This document shows positions 1 to 11,297 of a DNA stretch of 64,000 bases, piece after piece. Positions within the stretch are counted from its first letter, which is position 1, and each line of letters opens with the position of its first letter. This DNA is from Anastatus disparis. Taxonomy: Eukaryota > Arthropoda > Insecta > Hymenoptera > Eupelmidae. Made by a program: the position numbers and the translations under genes. The stretch covers positions 930,001 to 994,000 of the forward strand of contig JAFFSR010000010.1 in assembly GCA_017163975.1 (NCBI GenBank), written 5' to 3'. Below the pieces are notes generated by a model, which saw nothing but the letters and a program-made list of their open reading frames with translations, had not been told where the DNA came from and did no database searches.

Positions 1-1115
1 TATACTTGTTAATAAAAACCACAAAGAAATTTTTTACATCAGAATGTATTTACCAAGGGATTAATAACTCTTGAAATCATTGAAGCACCCAATTTTGAAT
101 CAATTTCAATCTGTTATGAAATCAATGTATTTAAAACAAAATCTTAAAATCGTAATATTTTGAAAATTTTTAGTGATTTTTCAAAAGTTGAAGAAAATAT
201 AAAAGATGGAGTTCTTTGTTCATGCACTGGAAAAAGAATTCGTTGAATTCAAGTAAATTGGTTTACTTGAAATTCATTTACTTGTATCAAGTAAATTTTA
301 TCTTAAATTAGGTAAAAATTTGTTGAATCAAATAAATATTTATTTGATTATTAAATCAGGATTTACTTGAAAATATTTACTTCAAACAAGTAAATTAGTA
401 ATTTAAATTTAGAATATTTATTTAGATATGAAAAATCATTTACTTGAATCAAAAAAACATATTTGTTTAAATTTAAAAAATCACTGTTAAATAAATATTT
501 ACTTGAATTAAATAAGTTCAACTTTAAATGAAAATATAGGTATTTTCTTCAAATAAATAAGAGTCAACATAAGAAATTTACTAAATTAAAGTAAATACTT
601 ACTAAAAACAAATAAATATTTACTAAACTAAACAGAAATTTCAAAAAAATAATTTAATTGATATTAACAAACCAATGTATTAATATTAGTTTATTTGTAT
701 CGAGTAAATATTGTCTTAATTGAAATAAAAGGCTACTAAGAATAAATATTTATTTCAAAGTAATCAGTTAAATTACTTAATAATATTTACTATAAACAAA
801 TAAACTATTTAGCTAAACGTAATGCATAGGTTTATTAATAAATAAATAATTTATTTGAATCAAATAAATATTTATTTGAATATTAAATCTGAATTTACTT
901 GAAAATATTTACTTTAAACAAGTAGTTTAGAAATTTTAATTTAATATAATTACTTGAATCAAAAAAACATTATTTATTTGAATCAAGAAAAATAATTTTC
1001 TGAAATATGACGAACCATTAAAATATATGTTTATTTGAAATAAATAAATATCTATTTAGTTGTATCAAAACATCAGAAATCACTATTTATTTAACTTAAA
1101 TAAAGATTATCTTAT
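1..1115. repeat. Degenerate AT-rich repeat tract, segment 1
   Basis: From about position 240 the sequence is built from imperfect, partly palindromic words such as TTTACTTGAATCAAGTAAAT and AAATAAATATTTATTTGA, spaced irregularly at about 20-40 bp. The first 240 bases hold nothing I recognise. The same word family recurs at 7792-8213, 11298-12600, 14990-15535 and 46080-46855, so it is a dispersed repeat or an old tandem array. There is no coding potential. Confidence 0.6.
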
Positions 1116-1144
1116 TGTTCAAGATTAAGAAGAATTTCTCTTAA

Positions 1145-1503
1145 TGTTCAAGATTAAGAAGAATTTTCTAGATCATACACATTCTCAACACATACATCTA
1201 ATACGCAAGCGCACACTCTCGTCACAGTTTGCTTTGTCGCGTTGTTAAATTTTGTTGAGTGAGTCCTTGCCTAGCGTTCGAAGTCTCACAAGCATCTCAA
1301 TGCTCGTGACTTACACACAATCCAAGACATCATTTATACAGTCCACACTACAACCTTATATTGAAAATTTATCAGTTTCTCTTTGTTTTGTAATTATGAT
1401 TAGATGAATTAATTTGTAACAATAAATTGAGTAATTATAAGTGAAGTGTTGTGTTGTAGTTATTTTTCGATATCGCACCTGTAAATCTGTCTAATTACGC
1501 ACA
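1145..1503 (+). repeat. 5' LTR of the BEL/Pao element
   Basis: This directly repeats 7433-7791, with the same length (359 bp) and TG...CA ends. Differences are scattered substitutions, for example GTTGTTAAAT versus GTTTTAAAAT. A tandem copy of the first ~29 bases lies immediately upstream at 1116-1144, so the original end of the LTR could be 1116 rather than 1145. As an LTR it should carry the promoter and polyadenylation signal; AATAAATTGA near 1420 is a plausible polyadenylation context. Confidence 0.9.
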
Positions 1504-2176
1504 TTTTTTGGTCCTTCTAGCCGGATGTATAAGTTTTTTATCAAGGAGAATCATCGGCAAGTTCATTTCAGTGCAGGTTTGACGGCGGTGCAATATCTAT
1601 CTCTTTGTTGCATGCATTTTTCCTCGCTGCAACCTTCCAATCTACTTCATCTTATTCACAAAAATGTTGTGATTTCATTAAGGTATTTCATCAATTTTTT
1701 TCTGCATTCGTAACGCCTTTATTACAAATTTAAAATTTTCATAATTGAATAATTATTTCATGCATGAATAAATTCATCTAAATTTCGAATCTAAAGTTGC
1801 TTAGTTTTTCCAAATCAAAACATTCTTTCATTGTGTGTGTCGCGTACGTGTGACTTTTAGTAAACATAAGCGCTTAAGCAACTCACATTCCTTCGAGTTA
1901 ATAGCCTAGGCAGTTATTTTCGCTCTATCTCTCTCCTTCTCTTCGAACTCGCCAGTCAGCAGAACATACACGTTCTCGGTTCAGAGAGAGATAGCTCACC
2001 TTACACGCTTACTCTTTCTTTTCACTTCGCCGCTCGGCAATCTTCGCCCGATTTCGGTTCTTAGAAAGAGACAGCGTGCATGCTCGCCTTGTCGCGACTT
2101 CATAAAATTCATTTTGTAGGCCTGCCGGCCGTCTGACGTACCACAGCCTTCCTAGTTCATCTTACATTATTTCAAT
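1504..2176 (+). other. BEL/Pao leader with primer-binding region
   Basis: The bases directly after the 5' LTR (TTTTTTGGTCCTTCTAGCCG) occupy the primer-binding position and resemble leaders common in BEL elements; I cannot name the tRNA primer. The rest, up to the gag start at 2177, is untranslated leader. A short open frame at 1525-1713 has no family features and is not called as a gene. Confidence 0.5.
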
Positions 2177-3349
2177 ATGCCGCTCACTGTAGATGAATTG
2201 ATTGCTCTTCAAGTAAAGGAATGCGAACCACTTGATCACACATTTATTAATTTAAAAAAGAAAGCTGGTCAAAAGTCTAGTGGTACTACTAGAGCTTATC
2301 TTCAAAACTTGGAAACCAAATGGGAAAAAAAAACAAATCGTCATAATGAGATTTTAACCTTAAGCGAAAAGAAACATGAAGAAATGCCTTATTTTACAGG
2401 AGGTTATTATCAACAAATGGAGGAAGTTTTCTTAATCGAAAAAGGCAAACTTTTGGATCAACTCGATGCGCTCAACCCAGGTGTAATTGTGTCAGATCAG
2501 CCGGCTGCAATTGTTCGATCACATAGAAAACTGCCACTAATCAATCTACCCAACTTCACTGGCAAACATTCAGAGTGGCCTTCTTTCAAGGATTATTTTC
2601 TCACGCTAGTGAATGCAGACACGCTTCTAACTGCAGTAGAAAAACTGCATTATTTAAAATCAAGCGTTTCTGGTGATGCTATTAATTCAATTAAAAATAT
2701 TTCGATTACCGCGGACAATTACGAGAGAGCTTGGGAGACTCTTACATCATATTATGACAGTAAACGCATCTTAATTCAACAATGCCTTGATTCACTGTTT
2801 CAGCTCAAATCTCTAACTTCAGAATCTTACTCTGCACTAAAAAGACTTCGCGATGGCACCAACGAGGCAATTGAAACACTTAGAGTTCTCGAACGTCCAG
2901 TCGACCAAATGAGCGGCTTACTTGTCCATATGACAGTTCAACGTATTGACCCAACTACAAGACGAGACTGGGAACTTTCTCTTACCGAATCTGGAGAACC
3001 CATAGTATGGAAGGACTTGGATCAATTTCTAAAACTTCGAATTCAGGCATTGGAAAGGGTTGACCCCTCAAAATTACCTACATCTGCTGCTCACAAGACC
3101 ACATCATTAAATTCTCAAAAAGTTGCTAGTAACTCTGCAAAAGTTACTGCACATAATGTATCAAAACCTAAGTTATCTTGTTTACTTTGTAAAAATGAAC
3201 ATTTGTTGGGTCAATGCGATAAATTTAAGTCATTTTCACTTGATAATCGACAAAAATTCGTTTCAGATAAACGACTCTGTTACAATTGGCTGCGAGAGCA
3301 CCGAGTCAACGCATGTCGATCTCCATTCAATTGCAATGTTTGTAAATGA
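2177..3349 (+). pseudogene. gag: BEL/Pao Gag (DUF1759-like) with zinc-knuckle region
   Basis: This encodes the structural Gag polyprotein of the element, which assembles the cytoplasmic virus-like particle. The 390-codon segment has the DUF1759-type core at about residues 115-290 (LPLINLPNFTGKHSEWPSFK, then a TSYYDSKR-like stretch). A cysteine-rich region follows at about 335-390 (CLLCKNEHLLGQC, CYNWLREHRVNAC, FNCNVCK). In related elements the second knuckle reads CxxC; here tryptophan replaces the second cysteine (CYNW), so that knuckle is damaged. The frame stops at TGA 3347-3349 but continues in the same frame into the protease, so the stop looks like a nonsense mutation, plausibly CGA to TGA. 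The ATG at 2177 follows the leader and suits the usual Gag start. Confidence 0.85.
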
Positions 3350-4381
3350 AGGCATCACACATTATTGCATAAAGAAACTGCTGAGGTTACGCCCACGCAG
3401 TTGCCATCTAAACCTGCAGGAATCTTGCCTGCTGAAACAACGTCAAGTTCTCTAAATGATAAACCAGCCATTGTGAATGTTCATACGGCCAAGGCAACTT
3501 CACCTTCACGTTTCACGTTGCTTGGTACTGCTCAGCTGGTCATCTACACGGATAATGATCGGAAGGAGACAGTACGTGCACTTATAGACCCTTGCTCAGA
3601 GGCGTCTTTTCTTACAGAAAATCTCGCTCAGAGATTAAGACTGCCGCGACGCTCTATGTTTGTACCTATAACTGGAGTTGGTGCTGCTCCAAGCTATACA
3701 GCGAGATCTGCATCTAACGTTAAAATCATGTCACATTTTGATGATACCCAATGCTGGGAAGTTAAAGTGCTAATACTACCAAAACTGACTGATTATTTAC
3801 CATCACCCCAGGCTATAACTACAGATCTGGCCTTTACCAAGGATTTGTGTCTTGCTGATCCTGATTTTAACTCTGAGAGGAAAATTGAAATGATTCTTGG
3901 AGCAGATATCTATCCGCGAATCTTACAGCAAGGATTACGACATAATGCTGATGGATATTTAATTGCACAATCTACAAGTTTGGGTTGGATCATTACGGGT
4001 TCTGCTTCAACTTCTGCTCACTACTCAAATACAATAGCTAGTTTTCAATGCATCTGCGATACAAATCTTTCCCATCAGCTTGAAAAATTTTGGATGCAAG
4101 AAGAAGTCTCTTCACCTAAGATAAATTTAACAGCTGATGAATCTGAATGCGAAAACCATTTTCTTGTCACTCATAAAAGAGATCAACACGGCAGATATGT
4201 ACTGAGTTTGCCGCTCAAATCTAATGTGAATCAACTTGGCAATTCATTTCAGTCTGCCATGAACATGCTCCAACGAACTGAGAGAAAATTTAGGCAGGAT
4301 CCTCAGTTAAGAACTCAATACGTTCAGTTTATGGAAAATTATCAAACCTCAGGACACATGAAACCAACATCCATTAACTGA
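3350..4381 (+). pseudogene. pol: BEL/Pao aspartic protease (DUF1758-like) region of pol
   Basis: This retropepsin-like protease would cleave the Gag-Pol polyprotein. The fold region runs from about 3510 to 3960: a strand leading to ALIDPCSEASFLTENLAQRL, then the flap and the distal ILGADIYPRIL motif typical of the family. The catalytic triplet, normally D-S/T-G, reads D-P-C here. The protease would therefore be inactive even without the surrounding stops. It is in frame with gag upstream and with the RT downstream; the two are separated by TGA codons at 3347 and 4379. About 100 residues of linker follow before the RT. Confidence 0.8.
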
Positions 4382-5335
4382 TCTCCATCTCAATCATTTT
4401 TTCTGCCTCATCATGGAGTTTTCAAGATGCATGGTAACGCTCCAAAGTTGCGGGTTGTATTTAATGGCTCAGTCAAACTTCCAGTTGGCCGCTCAATCAA
4501 TGATTGCCTTCAACCTGGTCCCAAATTACAATCTGACATCTTTGACATTTTACTTGCTTGGCGTAAGCATAAAGTTGTTTTTACTGCTGATATTAAACAG
4601 ATGTTCAGACAAATTCAAATTGCTGCTCAAGATCAACCCTTGCAGCAGATTCTATGGCGCTCTTCAGAGGAACAGCCGATACAAGCATTTCGGCTCACAA
4701 CAGTTACCTATGGACTGACAAGCTCTCCTTATCAAGCAATACAAACTCTGTTGCAACTTGCCTTCGACGAGGGAGAGAGCTCGTTCCCACGAGCTGCGTC
4801 CATTGTGCGAGGAAATTGTTACATCGATGACATACTTGTTGGTGCTGATTCATTAGATGAAGCATTAGAACTGAAAAGAGAACTGACTCAGCTGCTCATG
4901 GCGGGCAGTTTTCCATAAAGTAAATGGACCTCTAACCATCCAGACATACTTAGTACCGTACCTCTTCCGGACCAAGCACCAGCGGATTCAAAGCCCTGGA
5001 AAAATCAAGATGAGAATAGTTCTTTTCGCACTTTGGGAGTTTCTTGGCAGCCAACCTCAGACGGATTCTCTTTTAGTCTTGATAGAGACTTCATTAAATT
5101 TAATACAATAACAAAACGCAGTGCATTATCGTTCATTGCTCAACTGTACGATCCACTGGGATGGATAGCACCGGTTACTGTAAGTTTTAAAATATTTATG
5201 CAGTCTCTATGGCATTCTGGTCTGCAATGGGATGATTTACTGCCTTCTCATCTCAAGGAGAGGTGGATAAACCTTGTAAATCCACTAACTGATTTATCCA
5301 AAATCTCAATACCACGCTGGATTGGATACTCTTCT
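4382..5335 (+). pseudogene. pol: BEL/Pao reverse transcriptase
   Basis: RNA-directed DNA polymerase that copies the element's RNA inside the particle. Visible motifs in order are LPHHGVFK, LRVVFNGS (fingers), FTADIKQMFRQI (motif A, aspartate present), LTTVTYGLTSSPYQA (motif B region) and YIDDILVG (motif C, YxDD). The catalytic aspartates are intact. In-frame stops precede the domain (4379-4381) and fall in the connection (TAA 4916-4918, where the sense codon was probably a leucine). The thumb region continues at 5033 with KRSALSFIAQLYDPLGWIAP, a hallmark of BEL/Pao pol. The same frame runs from gag through to about 6750. Confidence 0.88.
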
Positions 5336-5770
5336 TGCATAAGCCATATAGAATTGCATGGATTTTCCGATGCATCAGAACGTGCATATGCTGCATGCCT
5401 CTGTCTACATACGATAAGTAAAAAGAATGAAGTAAAATCTATATTGATCACTTCAAAAACTAAAGTGGCACCTCTTAAACAAATTTCACTACCTCGTCTG
5501 GAACTTTGTGGTGCTCTTATTCTTGCTTGACTTACACAACGTGTTCAAGAAGTGCTTTCTATGCAGACTGTGAATTGTCACCTATGGTCGGATTCTACAA
5601 TAACTCTCGCATGGGTGCGAGAAAGCCCAACAGCTTGGAAAACTTATGTTGCTAACCGAGTCTCGGAAATACAAACTACCATGCCTCAAGCCATTTGGCA
5701 TCACATTTCAGGAAAAGAAAATCCTGCAGACCTTGCTTCAAGAGGTGCTACACCAACTGAACTTACATCT
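5336..5770 (+). pseudogene. pol: BEL/Pao RNase H domain
   Basis: This domain degrades the RNA strand of the RNA:DNA hybrid during reverse transcription. The acidic residues are present in order: HGFSDASERAYAA (D), LPRLELCGALILA (E), then LWSDSTITLAWV (D). They are followed by HHISGKENPADLASRG, the usual C-terminal signature. A TGA at 5528-5530 falls directly after the glutamate strand; the frame is otherwise unbroken on both sides, so this is another point nonsense mutation (an arginine CGA is the simplest ancestor). Confidence 0.82.
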
Positions 5771-6179
5771 TCGCTGCTATGGTTGCATGGTCCAAACTTC
5801 CTGACAACATCTTCAGAGCCTTGGACAACTAGTGAAGTGAATCAGGATGTTGAGTGCCCAGAGAAAAGAAAAACAACTTGTCTTGCAACTCATACTTGTA
5901 ATCAAGTAATACCAACTGAACCAGAGTTACTTTTGAGGTATAGTGTTCTCAACAAGCTTCTTAAAACAACTGCCTGGTGTTTACATTTTTTCAATCAATT
6001 GTTGAAGAGGAAAAATTCGAAAGTTGAAACCTTGAATGTGCCACCATTAACTTCTGCACAATTAGATGCAGCTTTTATCCTTTGGATTAAGAGCGTACAA
6101 TCATTGCATTTTTCATCAGAAATTCAAGCCTTAAAAACCAATAAGCCAGTTCCTGTTAAAAGTATGCTCACTAGTCTTA

Positions 6180-7445
6180 ATCCATTTTTAGATTTACAGA
6201 ATATTCTTCGCGTTGGAGAACGGCTGAGACGCTCACTGTTACACCCAGATGGAAAACATCCAATGATATTACCTCGAAATTCACACTTGACCCAACTTCT
6301 CATAAGGGATGCGCACGAAAAAACTTTACATGGTGGGACGCAATTAGTGCTGAATTTTCTGCGACAAAGATTTTGGATTGTTCGTGGCCGACAATTAGTA
6401 AAAACGTACATCTTCAAATGTCTAAAATGTTGGAAGTTTAAGACATCACCATCAACTCAACTCATGGGAGATTTACCATTCAAACGAGTGCAACAATTCA
6501 GACCATCTCTTCATACTGGAGTATACTATGCAGGACCTCTTTCCTTACGACTATCCAAAGGAAGAGGTACGAAATCATATAAGGGTTATATTGCTGTCTT
6601 CGTGTGTCTCTCCACTCGCGCTGTCCACCTTGAAGCTGTTTCTGGATACTCAACAGAAGATTTTCTTAATGCATTTCGGTGTTTCATTGCAAGACGTGGT
6701 CGTTGTGCCTCTCTTACCAGTGATTGTGGTACTAAACTTACGAACCTTATTCTCTCAAGCAACCTTGCAAAGTGACCAACTTGCTCGACTTTTGGCAGAA
6801 GATGGTACTGAGTGGCGCTTCAATCCACCAGCAGCACCTCATTTTGGCGGAATTTGGGAAGCTGCAGTCAAGAGCGTAAAGTTTCATTTAAAGAGAGTTA
6901 TTGGTGAAGCTCTTCTTACTTTTGAAGAGATGATAACTTTGCTAGCCCAAATTGAGGCATGCTTAAATTCACGTCCACTCACACCTCTTTCAGATGACCC
7001 TTCTGACCTGACAGCACTCACTCCAGGACATTTTTTGATCGGTTCTCCTCCAATTGCACTACCTGAACCTTCAGTATTAAGAATACCTGACTCTCGATTG
7101 AGTAGATGGCAGCTCATTCAAAGAATGTACGAGCATTTTTGGACCAGATGATCATATGAATATCTACACAGTCTTCAACATCGTCCAAAATGGCGTTTTA
7201 AGGTTCCACCAATTAAGGTTGGAGACCTGTGCCTTGTGCGCAACGAAAATTTTCCACCATGCAAGTAGCCCCTCGGACGAGTGTTAGAAGTCACTCCTGG
7301 ACCGGATGGATTGCCCCGTGTGGTCAAAATTAAAACTGCTAATTCTACACTTGTACGGCCAATTTCAAAGCTAAGTCCCCTTCCAGAACAGGGTGAAGAT
7401 CATTCGCCAAATATTGGCGAAGGCGGGCAGAATGTTCAAGATTAA
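6180..7445 (+). pseudogene. pol: BEL/Pao integrase (zinc-binding, DDE core, C-terminal domain)
   Basis: Integrase inserts the cDNA into the host chromosome. The H2C2 zinc-binding domain is present (LIRDAHEKTLHGG, then FKCLKCWKF). The catalytic core starts near 6500. Its first aspartate, normally in GVDYAGP, is a tyrosine here (GVYYAGP). The second (LTSDCGT) and the glutamate (FGGIWEAAVKS) remain. The reading frame shifts near 6750, between the second aspartate and the glutamate. Downstream it is cut by TGA 7149-7151 and by TAG near 7267, both at positions where family members carry tryptophan. The C-terminal region (KVGDLCLVRNEN, GPDGLPRVVKIK) ends at about 7445, overlapping the start of the 3' LTR by a few codons. 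Confidence 0.85.
7416..7432 (+). other. Polypurine tract of the BEL/Pao element
   Basis: The stretch GGCGAAGGCGGGCAGAA lies immediately before the 3' LTR, where plus-strand priming occurs. It overlaps the last codons of pol. Confidence 0.6.
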
Positions 7446-7791
7446 GAAGAATTTTCTAGATCATACACATTCTCAACACATACATCTAATACGCAAGCGC
7501 ACACTCTCGTCACAGTTTGCTTTGTCGCGTTTTAAAATTTTGTTGAGTGAGTCCTTGCCTAGCGTTCTAAGCCTCACAAGCATCTCAATGCTCGTGACAC
7601 ACACACAATCCAAGACATCATTTATACAGTCCACACTGCAACCTTATAGTGAAAATTTATCAGTTTCTCTATGTTTTGTAATTATGATTAGATGAATTAA
7701 TTTGTAACGATAAATTGAGTAATTATAAGTGAAGTGTTGTGTTGTAGTTATTTTTCGATATCGCACCTGTAAACCTGTCTAATTACGCACA
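7433..7791 (+). repeat. 3' LTR of the BEL/Pao element
   Basis: This 359-bp direct repeat of 1145-1503 begins TGTTCAAGATT and ends TTACGCACA. It lacks the upstream 29-bp duplication seen at the 5' LTR. Confidence 0.92.
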
Positions 7792-8213
7792 TATTTGATA
7801 CAACAAAAGATAAGTTTACTTGTTTCTAGTGAATACAATTTTGGATTAAGTATCAAACAAAATGTAGTTCACTTTTTAATAAACTGATTTCAAAAACATT
7901 TATAAAAACAAGATAAATATTCATTCCAATTCAGTATAATATTTACTTAAAAACAATTAATGATTTATTTGAATCAAAAAAAATGATTCGCTGAAATATG
8001 ACAGACTACTAAAATTAAAATATGTTTATTTCAATTAAATAAACATTTATTTGATTGTATTGAAACATTAAACGTTTATTTAAGTTAAATAAAGATTGCA
8101 AACATCAAAAGATTAGTTTACTTGTTTCAAGTAAATATCATTTGCATTAAGTAAATTGTATTAAAACTAATAAATTGTAGTCCAGATTTATTGATTTATT
8201 TAAAAAAAATATT
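7792..8213. repeat. Degenerate AT-rich repeat tract, segment 2
   Basis: The same word family as segment 1 (TTTACTTGTTTCAAGTAAAT, TTTATTTGAATCAAAA). It lies between the BEL element and the foldback element, so both probably inserted into one pre-existing tract. Confidence 0.55.
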
Positions 8214-8536
8214 TGGCTGATTCCATTCAGATTCATGCAGGCCGTCACTGATAGAATTTTTTTTTTCTTCTAAGTAATAAAAATACCTTCTATTATGTAT
8301 ATAAAGATAAAATTTACCTCGTAGAACGCTCAAAAAAATTTTTTTTTTTACTACAGCAATTCTAGTGTTGGATGTAAAAACGAAAATTCAAAAATTGAAA
8401 ATGAACCTCTACTTTTAAATGACTATAGCTCCGTCAATTTTTAACCTTTTTGGGCGTTCTTTTAACGAAAGTGTGCGGAATTTTGTCTAGTTTAAAATGT
8501 AATCTCGATTTTTGTAATACAATTTGATCTTACTGA

Positions 8537-9200
8537 CTAGGAGAGTATCAGACCTCCGGATCACGGATTTTGCTCAAACTTTAGGATAAGTTTTCAGATG
8601 TCAAAATATGAAAGGAAACAAAATTTTAGACCCCAACGCTCAATATTTCCTTAGTTACAGGCAATGAAAGAAAATCACTAACAAAGTTACTAGATTTTCA
8701 AACGCATATAGTTCCTTAGCATTGATAGCTAGGAGCTTAAAACTTATTTTAAATGAAAGCTGAGCTCAAATCCTTTCGAAATAGTAGTTATAGCATGTCA
8801 AAATATTATTTTTTCCCAAAGTTATAGCGTAATAAACATTAGACCCATTTTCAGCTTTTGTTATTAATTAATGTTTTAAAAAGAAAAACCAGGTCCAATG
8901 TTTATCACGCTACAACTTTGGGAAAAAATAATATTTTGACATGCTATAACTACTATTTCGAAAGGATTTGAGCTCAGCTTTCATTTAAAAAAAGTTTCAA
9001 GCTGCTAGCTATCAATGCTAAGGAACTATATGCGTTTGAAAATCTAGTAACTTTTTTAGTGATTTTCTTTAATTGCCTGTAACTAGGGAAATATTAAGCG
9101 TTGGGGTCTAAAATTTTGTTTTCATTTATATTTTGACATCTGAAAACTTATCCCAACGTTTGAGCAAAATCCGTGATCCGGAGGTCTGATACTCTCCTAG
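8537..9200. repeat. Inner palindrome in the left foldback arm
   Basis: This 664-bp inverted repeat is centred near 8868. It starts CTAGGAGAGTATCAGACCTC and ends with the complement GAGGTCTGATACTCTCCTAG. The two halves differ by scattered substitutions and short indels. Its sequence is related to the foldback at 45169-45865. Confidence 0.85.
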
Positions 9201-9519
9201 TGAGTTATTTACGAAAAACCGAAAAAAAGCGATTTTTTTCAAACACGATTTTCTTAAAAACTATATTTTTTTTTTTTTAAATTTTTATATGATTTTATAC
9301 ATAAAAAATACTAAATTTTAGGGTAGGTGAGAATATGCGATTTTGCCTTATTTTTTTTAAACAGATTTTTAAACGTTTTTTTTTATATTTTCGATTTTAA
9401 AACATTGATACCATGATGCATTGTACTATTTTTCCAACTTTACGTATTCTTACAACTATTTTCATGCTTTTATTTATTAATATATCAAAAATATCAACAA
9501 TAATCTTTAAAATAAACCC

Positions 9520-9990
9520 ACATAATGATGCCATTATTGATATTCTGTTCAATAACAGATCGAAAAAAATAATTTTTCTTAAACAACTTTATTTTTTATC
9601 TTCCTTTTCTTATATTTTTAAACGCGTCAAGTCGTTGATGAGAATGCAAAGAACGAATCATCGCCACCTAGTAGTGACATGCGTCAACTCCCTGCAAAAT
9701 AAATTCAAATTCTAGGCGCGAAATTCAAACTGATAAAAAAATTATATTCTTCAACAAAAAAAATTTTTATTATAATAATGTACCATAAAAAGAGGATAAA
9801 TAGTTATATATTCTTTCATCAAAATAACTTTTTTTCTAAATTAAAAAATTTTGTATCTTCAGATTTTAATCTTTAACGAAAATTGCGTTTCCTCAATGTA
9901 AATATCATATTTATTTAAAGTTTCAGCATTTTTTTTTTAAGCTTTAAATCGTCATAACTTTGGTTCTAATTGATCAAAATATTCGATCCG
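9520..9990. other. Loop of the large foldback element
   Basis: This 471-bp unpaired AT-rich spacer separates the two arms. It holds no recognisable gene. The short open frame entering it from the left arm (9413-9715) resembles no family I know. Confidence 0.6.
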
Positions 9991-10308
9991 GGGTTTATTT
10001 AAAAGATTATTGTTGATATTTTTGATATATTAATAAATAAAAGCATGAAAATAGTTGTAAGAATACGTAAAGTTGGAAAAATAGTACAATGCGTCATGGT
10101 ATCAATGTTTTAAAATCGAAAATATAAAAAAAAACGTTTAAAAATCTGTTTAAAAAAAATAAGGCAAAATCGCATATTCTCACCTACCCTAAAATTTAGT
10201 ATTTTTTATGTATAAAATCATATAAAAATTTAAAAAAAAAAAATATAGTTTTTAAGAAAATCGTGTTTGAAAAAAATCGCTTTTTTTCGGTTTTTCGTAA
10301 ATAACTCA

Positions 10309-10973
10309 CTAGGAGAGTATCAGACCTCCGGATCACGGATTTTGCTCAAACGTTGGGATAAGTTTTCAGATGTCAAAATATAAATGAAAACAAAATTTTA
10401 GACCCCAACGCTTAATATTTCCCTAGTTACAGGCAATTAAAGAAAATCACTAAAAAAGTTACTAGATTTTCAAACGCATATAGTTCCTTAGCATTGATAG
10501 CTAGCAGCTTGAAACTTTTTTTTAAATGAAAGCTGAGCTCAAATCCTTTCGAAATAGTAGTTATAGCATGTCAAAATATTATTTTTTCCCAAAGTTGTAG
10601 CGTGATAAACATTGGACCTGGTTTTTCTTTTTAAAACATTAATTAATAACAAAAGCTGAAAATGGGTCTAATGTTTATTACGCTATAACTTTGGGAAAAA
10701 ATAATATTTTGACATGCTATAACTACTATTTCGAAAGGATTTGAGCTCAGCTTTCATTTAAAATAAGTTTTAAGCTCCTAGCTATCAATGCTAAGGAACT
10801 ATATGCGTTTGAAAATCTAGTAACTTTGTTAGTGATTTTCTTTCATTGCCTGTAACTAAGGAAATATTGAGCGTTGGGGTCTAAAATTTTGTTTCCTTTC
10901 ATATTTTGACATCTGAAAACTTATCCTAAAGTTTGAGCAAAATCCGTGATCCGGAGGTCTGATACTCTCCTAG
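10309..10973. repeat. Inner palindrome in the right foldback arm
   Basis: The reverse-complement counterpart of 8537-9200, with the same CTAGGAGAGTATCAG ends (665 bp, centre near 10641). Confidence 0.85.
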
Positions 10974-11297
10974 TCAGTAAGATCAAATTGTATTACAAAA
11001 ATCGAGATTACATTTTAAACTAGACAAAATTCCGCACACTTTCGTTAAAAGAACGCCCGAAAAGGTTAAAAATTGACGGAGCTAAAGTCATTTAAAAGTA
11101 GAGGTTCATTTTCAATTTTTGAATTTTCGTTTTTACATCCAACACTAGAATTGCTGTAGTAAAAAAAAAATTTTTTTTGAGCGTTCTACGAGGTAAATTT
11201 TATCTAAATATACATAATAGAAGGTATTTTTATTACTTAGAAGAAAAAAAAAAATTCTATTAGTGACGGCCTGCATGAATCTGAATGGAATCAGCCA

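Larger units (their letters stand above)
1145..7791 (+). mobile_element. BEL/Pao-type LTR retrotransposon, degenerate
   Basis: Two 359-bp direct repeats (1145-1503 and 7433-7791), each starting TGTTCA and ending CGCACA, bound an interior that encodes Gag, aspartic protease, reverse transcriptase, RNase H and integrase in that order. The Gag and protease are of the BEL/Pao kind (DUF1759/DUF1758-like). The interior is one long reading frame broken by several single-codon stops and by at least one frameshift near 6750. The LTRs differ at only a handful of positions. No clean target-site duplication is visible: the left flank reads CTTAA and the right flank TATTT. The first 29 bases of the LTR are duplicated just upstream (1116-1144). 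Confidence 0.93.
8214..11297. mobile_element. Large foldback element, 3.08 kb inverted repeat
   Basis: The left arm 8214-9519 and the right arm 9991-11297 (about 1306 bp each) are near-perfect reverse complements around a 471-bp loop. The termini read TGGCTGATTCCATTCAGATT on the left and its complement on the right. Mismatches are rare, for example TGATAGAA versus TTAGTGACG next to the ends. Each arm contains a further full palindrome (8537-9200 and 10309-10973), so the shared 330-bp unit occurs four times in alternating orientation. I see no transposase frame and no convincing target-site duplication. A 100-codon open frame at 9413-9715 runs from the left arm into the loop and has no family features. 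The element is non-autonomous; its superfamily is not recognised. Confidence 0.85.

Noticed and set aside
9413..9715. 100-codon frame in the foldback element
   Set aside because: It runs from the arm into the loop; the arm part is palindromic non-coding sequence and no domain is visible.
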